The notes under the pieces are model-generated. The model saw only the letters and a list, made by a program, of their open reading frames with translations. It was not told the DNA's origin and searched no databases. Source: Cellvibrionaceae bacterium (GTDB lineage: Bacteria > Pseudomonadota > Gammaproteobacteria > Pseudomonadales > Cellvibrionaceae). From it: a DNA stretch of 6,697 nucleotides. The position numbers and the translations under genes are program-made. The stretch spans positions 1 through 6,697 of the forward strand of contig JAGKXA010000228.1 of assembly GCA_021151615.1 (NCBI GenBank), written 5' to 3'. Shown in pieces: positions 1-6,448 of the stretch. Within the stretch, counting starts at the first letter, position 1, and every line of letters begins with the position of its first letter.

Positions 1-1960
1 ATACCATACCTTCGCTGATACCGAATTTCATTTTGCGTGGCTTGAGGTTGGCGACAACAACAGTGAGTTTGCCCACCAGATCTTCCGGTTTGTAGGCGCT
101 TTTGATACCTGAGAAAACGTTGCGGGTTTCACCGCCTACATCCAGCGTTAGGCGCAACAATTTATCGGAGCCCTCCACATGCTCGGCATTTGCAATTAAT
201 GCAATACGCAAATCGACTTTGGCGAAATCATCGAATTCAATTTCTGCGGCGATGGGTTCACCGGTTTTTTCAACAGGCGCTTTTGCCGGAGCGGTTGCTG
301 CGAGTGATTCTTTGCCCGCTTCAATCATTACATCGACTTTGTCTTTTTCCACGCGCGTTAACAGCGGTTTGAATTCATTAATTTTTTCACCGGAGCGGAA
401 ACTGATCGGCGCATTCCAGTTCAATGTTTCACCGAGGAATTGCTCTGCATCATTGGTCAAAGCAGGTAACACGGGTTTCAAATAGGTCAGCAAGGCGCGG
501 AACATATTGATGCCGAGTGTACATACCGCTTGCGTCTGTGCTTCTGCACCGGGTTGCTTGGCCAGCTTCCAGGGCTCTTGCGTAGCGATGTATTCGTTAG
601 CCGCGTCCGCCAATGCCATAATTTCGCGCATGGCTTTACTGTAATCGCGACTTTCGTAGTAGTTGGCGATAGTTTCACCGGCATCCACAAATTGTTGCCA
701 TAGGGCTTTATCCGCAATTTCACTGGATAAAGTGCCGCCCGCATTATTAATAAATTTTGCGGTACGACTGGCGATATTCACTACTTTGCCGACCAGATCA
801 GAATTCACTCGCTGGATAAAGTCTTCCAGGTTCAAATCGATATCATCCACATTGCTGGTCAGTTTTGCAGCAAAGTAATAACGTAAATATTCCGGATTCA
901 AATGATCGAGGTAAGTGCGTGCATTAATAAAAGTGCCGCGCGATTTACTCATCTTGGTGCCGTTCACGGTTAAGAATCCATGCACACAAATTTTTGTTGG
1001 AGTACGCAAATTGGCCGAGTGCAACATCGCTGGCCAAAAGAGCGCGTGGAAATTGACGATATCCTTGCCAATAAAGTGATACACCTCGGCAGTAGAATCC
1101 GGCTTCCAATACTCTTGCCAATCACCACCGGTTTTATCCAACAGATTTTTCAAGCTGGCAATATAGCCGATGGGCGCATCCAGCCAGACATAAAAATATT
1201 TGCCAGGCTCGCCGGGAATTTCAAAACCGAAGTAGGGCGCATCGCGGGAAATATCCCACTCCTGCAAACCGGCATCCAGCCACTCTGCCATTTTGTTGGC
1301 CACTTCATCTTGCAGGTGACCGGCGCGCGTCCAGGTTTTCAGGAAATCGCTAAACGCGGGCAGTGTGAAGAAAAAGTGTTCGGAATCTTTGGCTACCGGC
1401 GTCGCACCGGAAATCGCCGATTTAGGGTTAATCAAATCCATGGGGGAATAGGTAGCGCCGCACTTCTCGCAGTTATCGCCGTATTGATCTTCGGTTTTAC
1501 ATTTGGGGCAGGTGCCTTTGATGTAACGATCGGCAAGGAACAATTGTTTTTCCGGGTCATAAGCCTGGGTAATTGCGCGGGTGGCGATATGGCCGTTGGC
1601 TTTCAAACGGCTGTAGACCATAGTCGACAACTCGCGGTTTTCCTCCGAGTGGGTCGAATAGTAGTTATCAAAGCCGATATTAAACGCCGCAAAATCTGCC
1701 TCATGTTCCGCTTTAACATTGGCGATTTGCTGTTCCGCTGAATGACCTAACTGCTCGGCCTTAAGCATAATTGCGGTACCGTGAGCGTCATCCGCGCAGA
1801 CATAAGTGCAATCCACCCCGCGCATTTTCTGGAAGCGCACCCAAATGTCGGTCTGGATATATTCCACCAAATGGCCGAGGTGAATCGAGCCGTTGGCGTA
1901 AGGTAAGGCGCTGGTGACGAGAATTTTGCGGGGCGACGTTCTGTTCGGCGATTGGCTCAT
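1..1960 (-). CDS. metG: Methionyl-tRNA synthetase (MetRS), C-terminus cut by window edge
   Basis: MetG attaches methionine to initiator and elongator tRNA-Met in the cytoplasm, using ATP. The minus-strand frame from the ATG at 1958-1960 is open to the window edge, giving 653 residues. Visible are the class I signature HLGH at residues 27-30, the KMSKS loop at 336-340, and a zinc knuckle CPKC...CEKC with cysteines at 151, 154, 164 and 167, the four-cysteine form seen in the E. coli enzyme. An anticodon-binding helical domain follows (about 390-540), then an Ala/Pro/Lys-rich linker (about 550-570), then a C-terminal EMAPII-like tRNA-binding domain from about 575 (FDDFAKVDLRIA, and KPRKMKFGISEGM near the edge). 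The E. coli protein is 677 residues, so roughly 25 residues are missing, lost only to the window boundary. The Shine-Dalgarno is weak (ACAGG about 10 bases upstream), but the start sits just before the conserved KILVTSALPYANG segment. It is transcribed divergently from the DUF4870 gene. Identity is very secure. Confidence 0.98.
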   Translation of the reverse strand, partial: MSQSPNRTSPRKILVTSALPYANGSIHLGHLVEYIQTDIWVRFQKMRGVDCTYVCADDAHGTAIMLKAEQLGHSAEQQIANVKAEHEADFAAFNIGFDNYYSTHSEENRELSTMVYSRLKANGHIATRAITQAYDPEKQLFLADRYIKGTCPKCKTEDQYGDNCEKCGATYSPMDLINPKSAISGATPVAKDSEHFFFTLPAFSDFLKTWTRAGHLQDEVANKMAEWLDAGLQEWDISRDAPYFGFEIPGEPGKYFYVWLDAPIGYIASLKNLLDKTGGDWQEYWKPDSTAEVYHFIGKDIVNFHALFWPAMLHSANLRTPTKICVHGFLTVNGTKMSKSRGTFINARTYLDHLNPEYLRYYFAAKLTSNVDDIDLNLEDFIQRVNSDLVGKVVNIASRTAKFINNAGGTLSSEIADKALWQQFVDAGETIANYYESRDYSKAMREIMALADAANEYIATQEPWKLAKQPGAEAQTQAVCTLGINMFRALLTYLKPVLPALTNDAEQFLGETLNWNAPISFRSGEKINEFKPLLTRVEKDKVDVMIEAGKESLAATAPAKAPVEKTGEPIAAEIEFDDFAKVDLRIALIANAEHVEGSDKLLRLTLDVGGETRNVFSGIKSAYKPEDLVGKLTVVVANLKPRKMKFGISEGMV

Positions 1961-1997
1961 GGGCTTAAAACCTGTCGAAATTCATTTGGCGGTAAAT

Positions 1998-2011
1998 CCG
2001 GCCGTGGCCGG
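1998..2011 (-). other. GC-rich hairpin in the metG 5' leader
   Basis: CCGGCC and GGCCGG are inverted around two bases; as RNA this would fold as a 5-bp CCGGC/GCCGG stem with a four-base loop. It lies about 40 bases upstream of the metG start, inside the leader expected from the promoter at 2031-2059. There is no T-run after it, so it is not a terminator. It could slow initiation or protect the 5' end, or be chance in a GC-rich stretch. Confidence 0.35.
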
Positions 2012-2030
2012 GGCACAAAAAAGGTGGCGA

Positions 2031-2059
2031 ACTATAGCATTTTTTGCCAAGGCTTTCAG
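2031..2059 (-). promoter_or_regulatory. Predicted sigma-70 promoter of metG
   Basis: Read on the minus strand, CTGAAA (2054-2059) stands exactly 17 bases from TATAGT (2031-2036), and the -10 box is preceded by TGC, giving an extended -10 element (TGnTATAGT). Transcription would begin near 2024, leaving a leader of about 65 bases before the metG ATG. The -10 is a 5 of 6 match to TATAAT and the -35 is moderate. This is a motif reading only. Confidence 0.6.
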
Positions 2060-2076
2060 GATGTGATCCAGGTTGG

Positions 2077-2105
2077 TTGTTTAATCGCCAGGTGACTGCT
2101 ATTAA
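2077..2105 (+). promoter_or_regulatory. Possible weak promoter of the DUF4870 gene
   Basis: TTGTTT (2077-2082) and TATTAA (2100-2105) are 17 bases apart, with TGC directly before the -10 box. Each hexamer is a weak match (3 of 6 and 4 of 6). It would fire away from the metG promoter, with about 17 bases between the two -35 boxes, and give a leader of about 85 bases. An inverted repeat sits just downstream of the -10, where an operator could act. Confidence 0.3.
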
Positions 2106-2123
2106 TAATCGGCCGTCGATTAT
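2105..2123. repeat. 7-bp inverted repeat, possible operator
   Basis: ATAATCG (2105-2111) and CGATTAT (2117-2123) are perfect inverted arms around GCCGT. The repeat overlaps the start region of the candidate plus-strand promoter, which fits a dimeric regulator's operator or a small 5' RNA hairpin. No known regulator consensus is recognised, and a 7-bp palindrome can arise by chance. Confidence 0.35.
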
Positions 2124-2196
2124 CAACGGCAAATCGATTGGCAAATGAAACTCGCATCTGCAACCATCAAACTGTGATTAATCAAAGGGGAAGGCT

Positions 2197-2556
2197 ATGG
2201 AAAACAACGAAACTCCAACTACTGAAGTGGCAACCAGTGTGTCGCAAGATGCCAAAAACCTGGCCTTGTTGTTGTGGTTGGGTAGTATCTTTTTTGGCTT
2301 TATTCCCGGGTTGGTGTTGTATCTGGTGAAGAAAGATGACGCCTATGTGTTGGATCAAAGCAAAGAGGCACTTAACTGGTCGATCACCGCCCTGATTGGT
2401 TATGTGGCGGGAATGATACTGACGATTATTTTAATTGGTGTGTTGGTAATGGTTGCGGTAGGTATTTGCCATTTGGTGTTTTGTATTATGGGAATTATTG
2501 CGGCGACCAGCGGTAAACCTTTCCGCGTCCCCTTTGCGTTGCGTTTAATTAAGTAA
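2197..2556 (+). CDS. DUF4870-family small inner-membrane protein
   Basis: This 119-residue protein has a short polar N-terminus rich in Thr and Glu (1-20), then three hydrophobic segments at about 21-44, 59-80 and 82-104. The loop after the first segment reads VKKDDAYVLDQSKEALNW, matching the DUF4870 pattern of a charged loop followed by a conserved EALNW/EALNF just before the second helix. The protein ends with a short basic tail. The function of the family is not established; the architecture suggests an integral cytoplasmic-membrane protein with no catalytic motif. The ATG is well supported by the purine-rich Shine-Dalgarno AAAGGGGAAGG at 2184-2194, which contains AGGGG six bases before the start. 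It stands alone between divergent metG and convergent greB, and is followed 14 bases later by a hairpin terminator, so it is probably monocistronic. I am fairly sure of the family, not of any role. Confidence 0.88.
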   Translation: MENNETPTTEVATSVSQDAKNLALLLWLGSIFFGFIPGLVLYLVKKDDAYVLDQSKEALNWSITALIGYVAGMILTIILIGVLVMVAVGICHLVFCIMGIIAATSGKPFRVPFALRLIK

Positions 2557-2570
2557 TTTTTGCAGTACAC

Positions 2571-2593
2571 AAGGGCAGTAATGCTGCCCTTTT
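2571..2593 (+). terminator. Rho-independent terminator of the DUF4870 gene
   Basis: AAGGGCAG (2571-2578) pairs perfectly with CTGCCCTT (2584-2591) around the loop TAATG, and the run TTTT (2590-2593) follows before GG. The U-tract is short, so termination may be partial. In the minus direction the stem is followed by GTGTACTGC and lacks a U-tract, so the hairpin is less convincing as the terminator of greB, which ends at 2608. Confidence 0.7.
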
Positions 2594-2607
2594 GGATAAG
2601 CCGGATG

Positions 2608-3120
2608 TTAATCCTGATCATAGGGTTTGTAATCAATAGCAGTGATGTAAAACAATTCTTCACCGTCCGGTTTCTTTAATACGATTTCATCATCGAGTCG
2701 TTTACCGAGCATCGCTTTGGCGAGTGGTGAATCCATACTCAATTTTTGCCGCGCCACATCAAACTCGTCTGGCCCAACGATTTGGTAAGTCTTTTCATTG
2801 CCATCGTCATCTTCCAATGTAACCCAGGCACCAAAAAAAACTTTACTGCGATCATCGGGCAGGCGATCCACTACGGTAAGCACCTCCATGCGTTTGGATA
2901 AAAAGCGTACGCGTGAATCAATTTCACGTAAGCGGCGTTTGCCGTAAATGTAATCACCGTTTTCACTACGATCGCCGTTTTTCGCTGCTTCATGAACGAC
3001 TTGCGTGACTTGCGGGCGCTCTACTTTCCAGAGTTGCGTTACTTCATCTTTCATGCGTTTAAAGCCAGCGGCGGTAATGTAGGTTGAACCTTTGGCTGAG
3101 GGTGGTCTCCAGCGTCCCAT
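2608..3120 (-). CDS. greB: Transcript cleavage factor GreB
   Basis: GreB enters the secondary channel of backtracked RNA polymerase and stimulates cleavage of the extruded RNA 3' end so that elongation resumes. The 170-residue protein has the N-terminal coiled-coil domain (about 14-90) with the tip motif GDRSEN at 49-54, whose acidic residues D50 and E53 correspond to the catalytic tip pair of Gre factors. The FKBP-like C-terminal domain follows, with VFFGAWV at about 94-100 and SMDSPLAKAML at about 128-138. KRRLREIDSRVRFLSKRMEVL and the WKVERPQVT segment favour GreB over GreA. It is about 12 residues longer than E. coli GreB because of an N-terminal MGRWRPPSAKGS extension, which resembles that of pseudomonad-type GreB proteins and supports this start. 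GGAG at 3128-3131 lies 7 bases before the ATG, inside the end of the upstream peptidase gene, whose stop overlaps this start by one base (TAATG). Confidence 0.96.
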   Translation of the reverse strand: MGRWRPPSAKGSTYITAAGFKRMKDEVTQLWKVERPQVTQVVHEAAKNGDRSENGDYIYGKRRLREIDSRVRFLSKRMEVLTVVDRLPDDRSKVFFGAWVTLEDDDGNEKTYQIVGPDEFDVARQKLSMDSPLAKAMLGKRLDDEIVLKKPDGEELFYITAIDYKPYDQD

Positions 3121-5051
3121 TAGTTAACTCCGAATTTTTTTTGGTCGAATACTTTCCGATAAAATGCCAGCTCGGATTCCAGTGCGCACTGAATGGTTTG
3201 TGCCTGGCGAAAACCGTGTGCTTCTTCTGCAAAGGTAACGTATTCGGTATAAATACCTTTTGAGGTTAATGCATTCACCATAGCTTCTGCCTGCGCGGGT
3301 GGAACAACTTTATCTTGTAATCCCTGTAAAAAAATGACCGGGCAATTTAATTGTTCGATGTGATATATGGGAGATCGAGCGTGATAAATTGCCTGTTCTT
3401 GTGGGTATTTTCCTATCAGCGAGTCCAGATAGTGCGCTTCAAATTTGTGAGTATCTTTGGCAAGTGCTTCAAGATCACCTATGCCATAAAGGCTGGCACC
3501 GGCTTTAAATGTATCGGTAAATGTCAGCGCCGCCAATACGGTATAGCCACCGGCGCTGGACCCGCGAATAGCGATTTTGTCTTTATCAACCAGGTTTTGC
3601 GCAATTAAAAAATCTACGCCACTGCAAGCGTCAATCACATCGGTAATGCCCCAGTTATTTTTTAACCGGTCGCGATACTGGCGGCCATAACCGGTGCTGC
3701 CGCGATAATTTACATCTAACACGGCAAAACCACGACTGGTCCAAAACTGGATTTTTAAATTCAACCCTGTCTCGGTGGCACCCGTGGGGCCGCCGTGACA
3801 AATTACGATTAAGGGTGGTAGTGAATCTGGTTGTATTGAAAATTGTGCGTTAGTCGGGCGATAAAAAAAGCCGTGTGAAACTTCACCGTCGCGCGTAGGA
3901 AATTCAATGGCTTCAGCTTGCGCAATATATTCCTGCGCAACCGGCGTATCGCTGCGGGTGATGGGTAATATGTTCTGGTCGCTGTAATGATAGAGGTGCG
4001 AGCCTTGCGTGGCGCTGGCGGCGATAAACCAGGCACTATTGTTGTTGCAATGAATAGCGGAGATATCGCGGAATTCGCTGGGTATTTTGCGAAGGTTTTT
4101 TTTTGCAATATCAATGGTTCCAATTTGCCAGTGCCCCTGTTGATTGTAACAGCAGAAAATTTCCCGCGCGCTTAAAAAGCCATAGGTACTCATACCGAAT
4201 ACCCATTGCGGCGTCGCAAATTCAGCATCATATTCATAAATTGCGTCGGTAGTGGTACCGTCCCAGCGATAGATATTCCACCAGTTGTTGCGATCCGAAA
4301 CGAAATACAGTTGGTTGTCGGGCGACCACTGTGGTTGGAAAATGGATTCGTTTGCGCTGCCGGCAATGATTTTTTCGCGCACACTATTTCCCTGTGCATC
4401 CAATTGCATAACAACACACTCGGTACCATCCCAGGGCATTTGTGGATGAAACCAACGCAAATAGCTAAGCTGTTGTGCATCAGGCGCAAGTCGTGGATTG
4501 GAGTAAAAATCGGCACCTTCGGCAAGTGTATGGATTACCCCGGTTGATAAATCAATCGCAATAATTCTGGCGCTTGGGTGATGGGAATTTTGCGTGTAGT
4601 CCTCGCACACGGCGAGCAGTCGCTGGTGTGTTTGGTCGTGAGAAAAATCAGCGTAGCGAAATGCTCCTTCAGGTGTTAAGGCTTTCGTTTGCTGGCTTGC
4701 CAAATCGTATTGATAAAGCCTCTGGTCGCTGTCTTGTACGTAAAAAATAAATGCGGCTGTTGCCAGGTAAGAGGAGCCACCATATTCCTGCACGCGCGTG
4801 CGCACACTTAGCGGCGCCGCAAATAACTCGGTACGTGTTCCTGCGTGTTCGCATACCAGTACATTGCGGCCTTTTTCCTGCGGGCGGGTTTCCAGCCAGT
4901 AAAGGCATTCACCCACTGATTGAGGGTCGCTGATGCGAACGCCCTGTGTAGTAAGTAATTCCGGTGAAATAGGTGAAGGCCAATGGCCGTATTGATTGTT
5001 ATTCATAAAACGCGCTTTGTCTTGTTGGCAATTCCGCATTAATCTACGCAC
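3120..5051 (-). CDS. S9-family serine peptidase (prolyl oligopeptidase / acylaminoacyl-peptidase type)
   Basis: The protein is 643 residues from the GTG at 5049-5051. Residues about 20-380 form a WD/beta-propeller-like N-terminal domain (repeating patterns such as LAPDAQQLSYLRW and WSPDNQLYFVSDRNNWWNIY). Residues about 385-640 are the alpha/beta-hydrolase catalytic domain: oxyanion region HGGPTG at 419-424, VNYRGSTGYG at 448-456, nucleophile motif GSSAGG with Ser499, Asp580 in GLQDKVVPP, and His612 in EAHGF. The triad is therefore complete. The family cleaves short peptides, often releasing dipeptides, acyl-amino acids or prolyl peptides; the exact specificity cannot be read here. No signal peptide is seen, so it is likely cytoplasmic. 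The start is uncertain: GTG has AAGGA four bases upstream, but family-like sequence (YGHWPSPIS) begins only near residue 21, so the ATG at 5004-5006 (residue 16), which lacks a clear Shine-Dalgarno, is a strong alternative; ATG at 5037-5039 is a third. Its stop overlaps greB by one base. Confidence 0.93.
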   Translation of the reverse strand: MRRLMRNCQQDKARFMNNNQYGHWPSPISPELLTTQGVRISDPQSVGECLYWLETRPQEKGRNVLVCEHAGTRTELFAAPLSVRTRVQEYGGSSYLATAAFIFYVQDSDQRLYQYDLASQQTKALTPEGAFRYADFSHDQTHQRLLAVCEDYTQNSHHPSARIIAIDLSTGVIHTLAEGADFYSNPRLAPDAQQLSYLRWFHPQMPWDGTECVVMQLDAQGNSVREKIIAGSANESIFQPQWSPDNQLYFVSDRNNWWNIYRWDGTTTDAIYEYDAEFATPQWVFGMSTYGFLSAREIFCCYNQQGHWQIGTIDIAKKNLRKIPSEFRDISAIHCNNNSAWFIAASATQGSHLYHYSDQNILPITRSDTPVAQEYIAQAEAIEFPTRDGEVSHGFFYRPTNAQFSIQPDSLPPLIVICHGGPTGATETGLNLKIQFWTSRGFAVLDVNYRGSTGYGRQYRDRLKNNWGITDVIDACSGVDFLIAQNLVDKDKIAIRGSSAGGYTVLAALTFTDTFKAGASLYGIGDLEALAKDTHKFEAHYLDSLIGKYPQEQAIYHARSPIYHIEQLNCPVIFLQGLQDKVVPPAQAEAMVNALTSKGIYTEYVTFAEEAHGFRQAQTIQCALESELAFYRKVFDQKKFGVN

Positions 5052-5055
5052 TTAA

Positions 5056-5060
5056 TCCTT
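5056..5060 (-). promoter_or_regulatory. Shine-Dalgarno supporting the GTG start of the peptidase
   Basis: On the minus strand AAGGA stands four bases before the GTG at 5049-5051. It is the only good Shine-Dalgarno near any of the three candidate starts, although the spacing is short. It lies only two bases from the tilS ATG (5063) on the other strand, so if both starts are used the two genes' leaders overlap completely. Confidence 0.4.
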
Positions 5061-5062
5061 CA

Positions 5063-6364
5063 ATGCAAAGCCAAATTATGCCGGAATTTACCCCCCAATT
5101 GCTGCGTCGCTATTTGCCGCCTATCAATCAATCCATGACGGGCATTTGGTGGGTGGGTTTTAGTGGTGGCCTGGACTCTACAGTATTACTGCATGCACTG
5201 GTGCAATTGAACTTACCAGTCAGCGTACGGGCCTTGCACATCAATCACCAGATTTCTCCCCGCGCCAACTCATGGCAACTCCAGTGCGAACAATTTTGTC
5301 AGCATTTGGGTGTGCCTTTTTTTGCGGAGAAAGTGCAGGTAGCCAATTCTGGTAAAGGTGTTGAGGATGCGGCGCGTGCGGCGCGCTATCAGGTATTTGA
5401 TCAGTACGTAGATGCCAGCGATTGGTTGTTTATGGCGCATCACGGCAATGATCAGGCAGAGACCTTATTGCTGCGCTTAATGCGCGGCGCCGGGCCGCGC
5501 GGATTGGCAGCCATTGCCAGTGAGCGGAAATTATTGTCGGGTGGAAAATTAATACGTCCGTTGCTGCATTTTTCTCGCGCCGAGCTAGAGGCTTATGCGC
5601 GTGAGCAACAATTGCACTGGGTGGACGACGAGAGTAATAGGGATGATCATTACGACCGTAATTTTTTACGCAATCAGGTGATACCTTTATTGCAAAACCG
5701 CTGGCCTGCATTGATACGCAAGTGGCAGCAGACCGCCGATTTGTGCGCTCAGCAGGAAAATCTATTGGGCGAGTTTGCGCAACAGGATTTGGAGCAAGCA
5801 AATCCTTATGCAGAGCGAGTGGGGCAGAGTATTGATTTACATTGGTTGAAATCTTTATCCATTGCACGACGTCAAAATTTATTGCGCTATTGGTTGCGCC
5901 AATCCGGTTGTGACTTGCCGGAAGTTGTGCATCTCCAACAATTGGAAGTTCAATTATTTAATGCACGCGAGGATGCGTCTGTGGAAATTGCCTGGGGCGA
6001 TTATTCATTGCGGCCTCATCGAACACGCTTGTTTTTATTGCCTGCTGTTTTGCCTCCAATGATATTGGATTTGGTGCAGCTGGTTGCGACAGAAAATAAT
6101 TCTGTAAGCTATTTGCTTGCAGATTTACCGAATTTACATATTCGCTATCGCAGGGGCGGTGAGCGTTGCAAACCGGCGGGGCGCACGCATTCACAAACGC
6201 TTAAAAAATTATTGCAGGAATATCAGCTGGAGCCCTGGTTACGCGACTCAGTGCCGCTGCTTTACAGCGGTGATCAGTTAGTGGCCGTGGGTGATTTATG
6301 GATTTGTGATGGCTATGTTGCACCTGCAGGTAAATCTGCCCTGAAACTGGTCTGGCGCGCCTAG
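5063..6364 (+). CDS. tilS: tRNA(Ile)-lysidine synthase TilS
   Basis: TilS joins lysine to C34 of the CAU-anticodon tRNA-Ile in an ATP-dependent reaction, making lysidine, which switches the tRNA to reading AUA and to isoleucine charging. It is normally essential. The 433 residues match the roughly 432 of E. coli TilS. The N-terminal PP-loop ATPase domain shows SGGLDST at 34-40 and HHGNDQAET at 126-134. DDESNRDDHYDRNFLRNQVIP at about 188-208 is the conserved segment closing the catalytic domain. A helical middle domain follows (about 210-320), and the TilS C-terminal domain (about 355-430) carries RYRRGGERCKPAGR and KKLLQEYQLEPWLRDSVPLLY. Start choice is open: neither the ATG at 5063 nor the one at 5078 (Met6) has a clear Shine-Dalgarno, and both precede the conserved core. 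In many gammaproteobacteria tilS follows accA; here its upstream neighbour is the divergent peptidase, so it must have its own promoter, which I could not identify confidently. It ends 26 bases before a strong terminator. Confidence 0.96.
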   Translation: MQSQIMPEFTPQLLRRYLPPINQSMTGIWWVGFSGGLDSTVLLHALVQLNLPVSVRALHINHQISPRANSWQLQCEQFCQHLGVPFFAEKVQVANSGKGVEDAARAARYQVFDQYVDASDWLFMAHHGNDQAETLLLRLMRGAGPRGLAAIASERKLLSGGKLIRPLLHFSRAELEAYAREQQLHWVDDESNRDDHYDRNFLRNQVIPLLQNRWPALIRKWQQTADLCAQQENLLGEFAQQDLEQANPYAERVGQSIDLHWLKSLSIARRQNLLRYWLRQSGCDLPEVVHLQQLEVQLFNAREDASVEIAWGDYSLRPHRTRLFLLPAVLPPMILDLVQLVATENNSVSYLLADLPNLHIRYRRGGERCKPAGRTHSQTLKKLLQEYQLEPWLRDSVPLLYSGDQLVAVGDLWICDGYVAPAGKSALKLVWRA

Positions 6365-6390
6365 TCTTGATGCTGCCTATCAAATGAATG

Positions 6391-6431
6391 CAATAAAAAA
6401 CGGGAGGTTTGTAGCCTCCCGTTTTTTATTG
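6391..6431. terminator. Strong bidirectional rho-independent terminator
   Basis: Two perfect 17-base arms (6391-6407 and 6415-6431) surround the loop TTTGTAG. The core stem is CGGGAGG/CCTCCCG, flanked by A6 on the left and T6 on the right, so each strand reads a GC stem followed by a U-tract. It sits between the convergent tilS (ending 6364) and the FG-GAP gene (ending 6449) and should terminate both. Confidence 0.93.
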
Positions 6432-6448
6432 TGCAAACTAATAAGTGC

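Noticed and set aside
102..878. Open frames on both strands inside the metG 3' half
   Set aside because: They are out-of-frame shadows of the MetG anticodon-binding and tRNA-binding domains.
980..1741. Long plus-strand open frame of 253 codons within metG
   Set aside because: It lies wholly antisense to the unmistakable MetG coding frame, which holds the zinc knuckle and KMSKS motif in this stretch. Its translation resembles no family I know and has no convincing Shine-Dalgarno.
2138..2329. 63-codon plus-strand frame starting upstream of the DUF4870 gene
   Set aside because: It overlaps the DUF4870 gene in another frame, lacks a Shine-Dalgarno and has no recognisable protein features.
2400..2663. 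Minus-strand frame across the DUF4870 3' end and the intergenic terminator
   Set aside because: It is antisense to the hydrophobic helices and runs through the terminator into greB; no start signal is seen.
3351..4547. Several plus-strand and alternative minus-strand frames within the peptidase gene
   Set aside because: All overlap the intact 643-residue S9 peptidase frame, whose catalytic triad and propeller sequence are clear.
5430..6194. Minus-strand frames within tilS
   Set aside because: They are antisense to conserved TilS domains and show no family resemblance or ribosome binding site.
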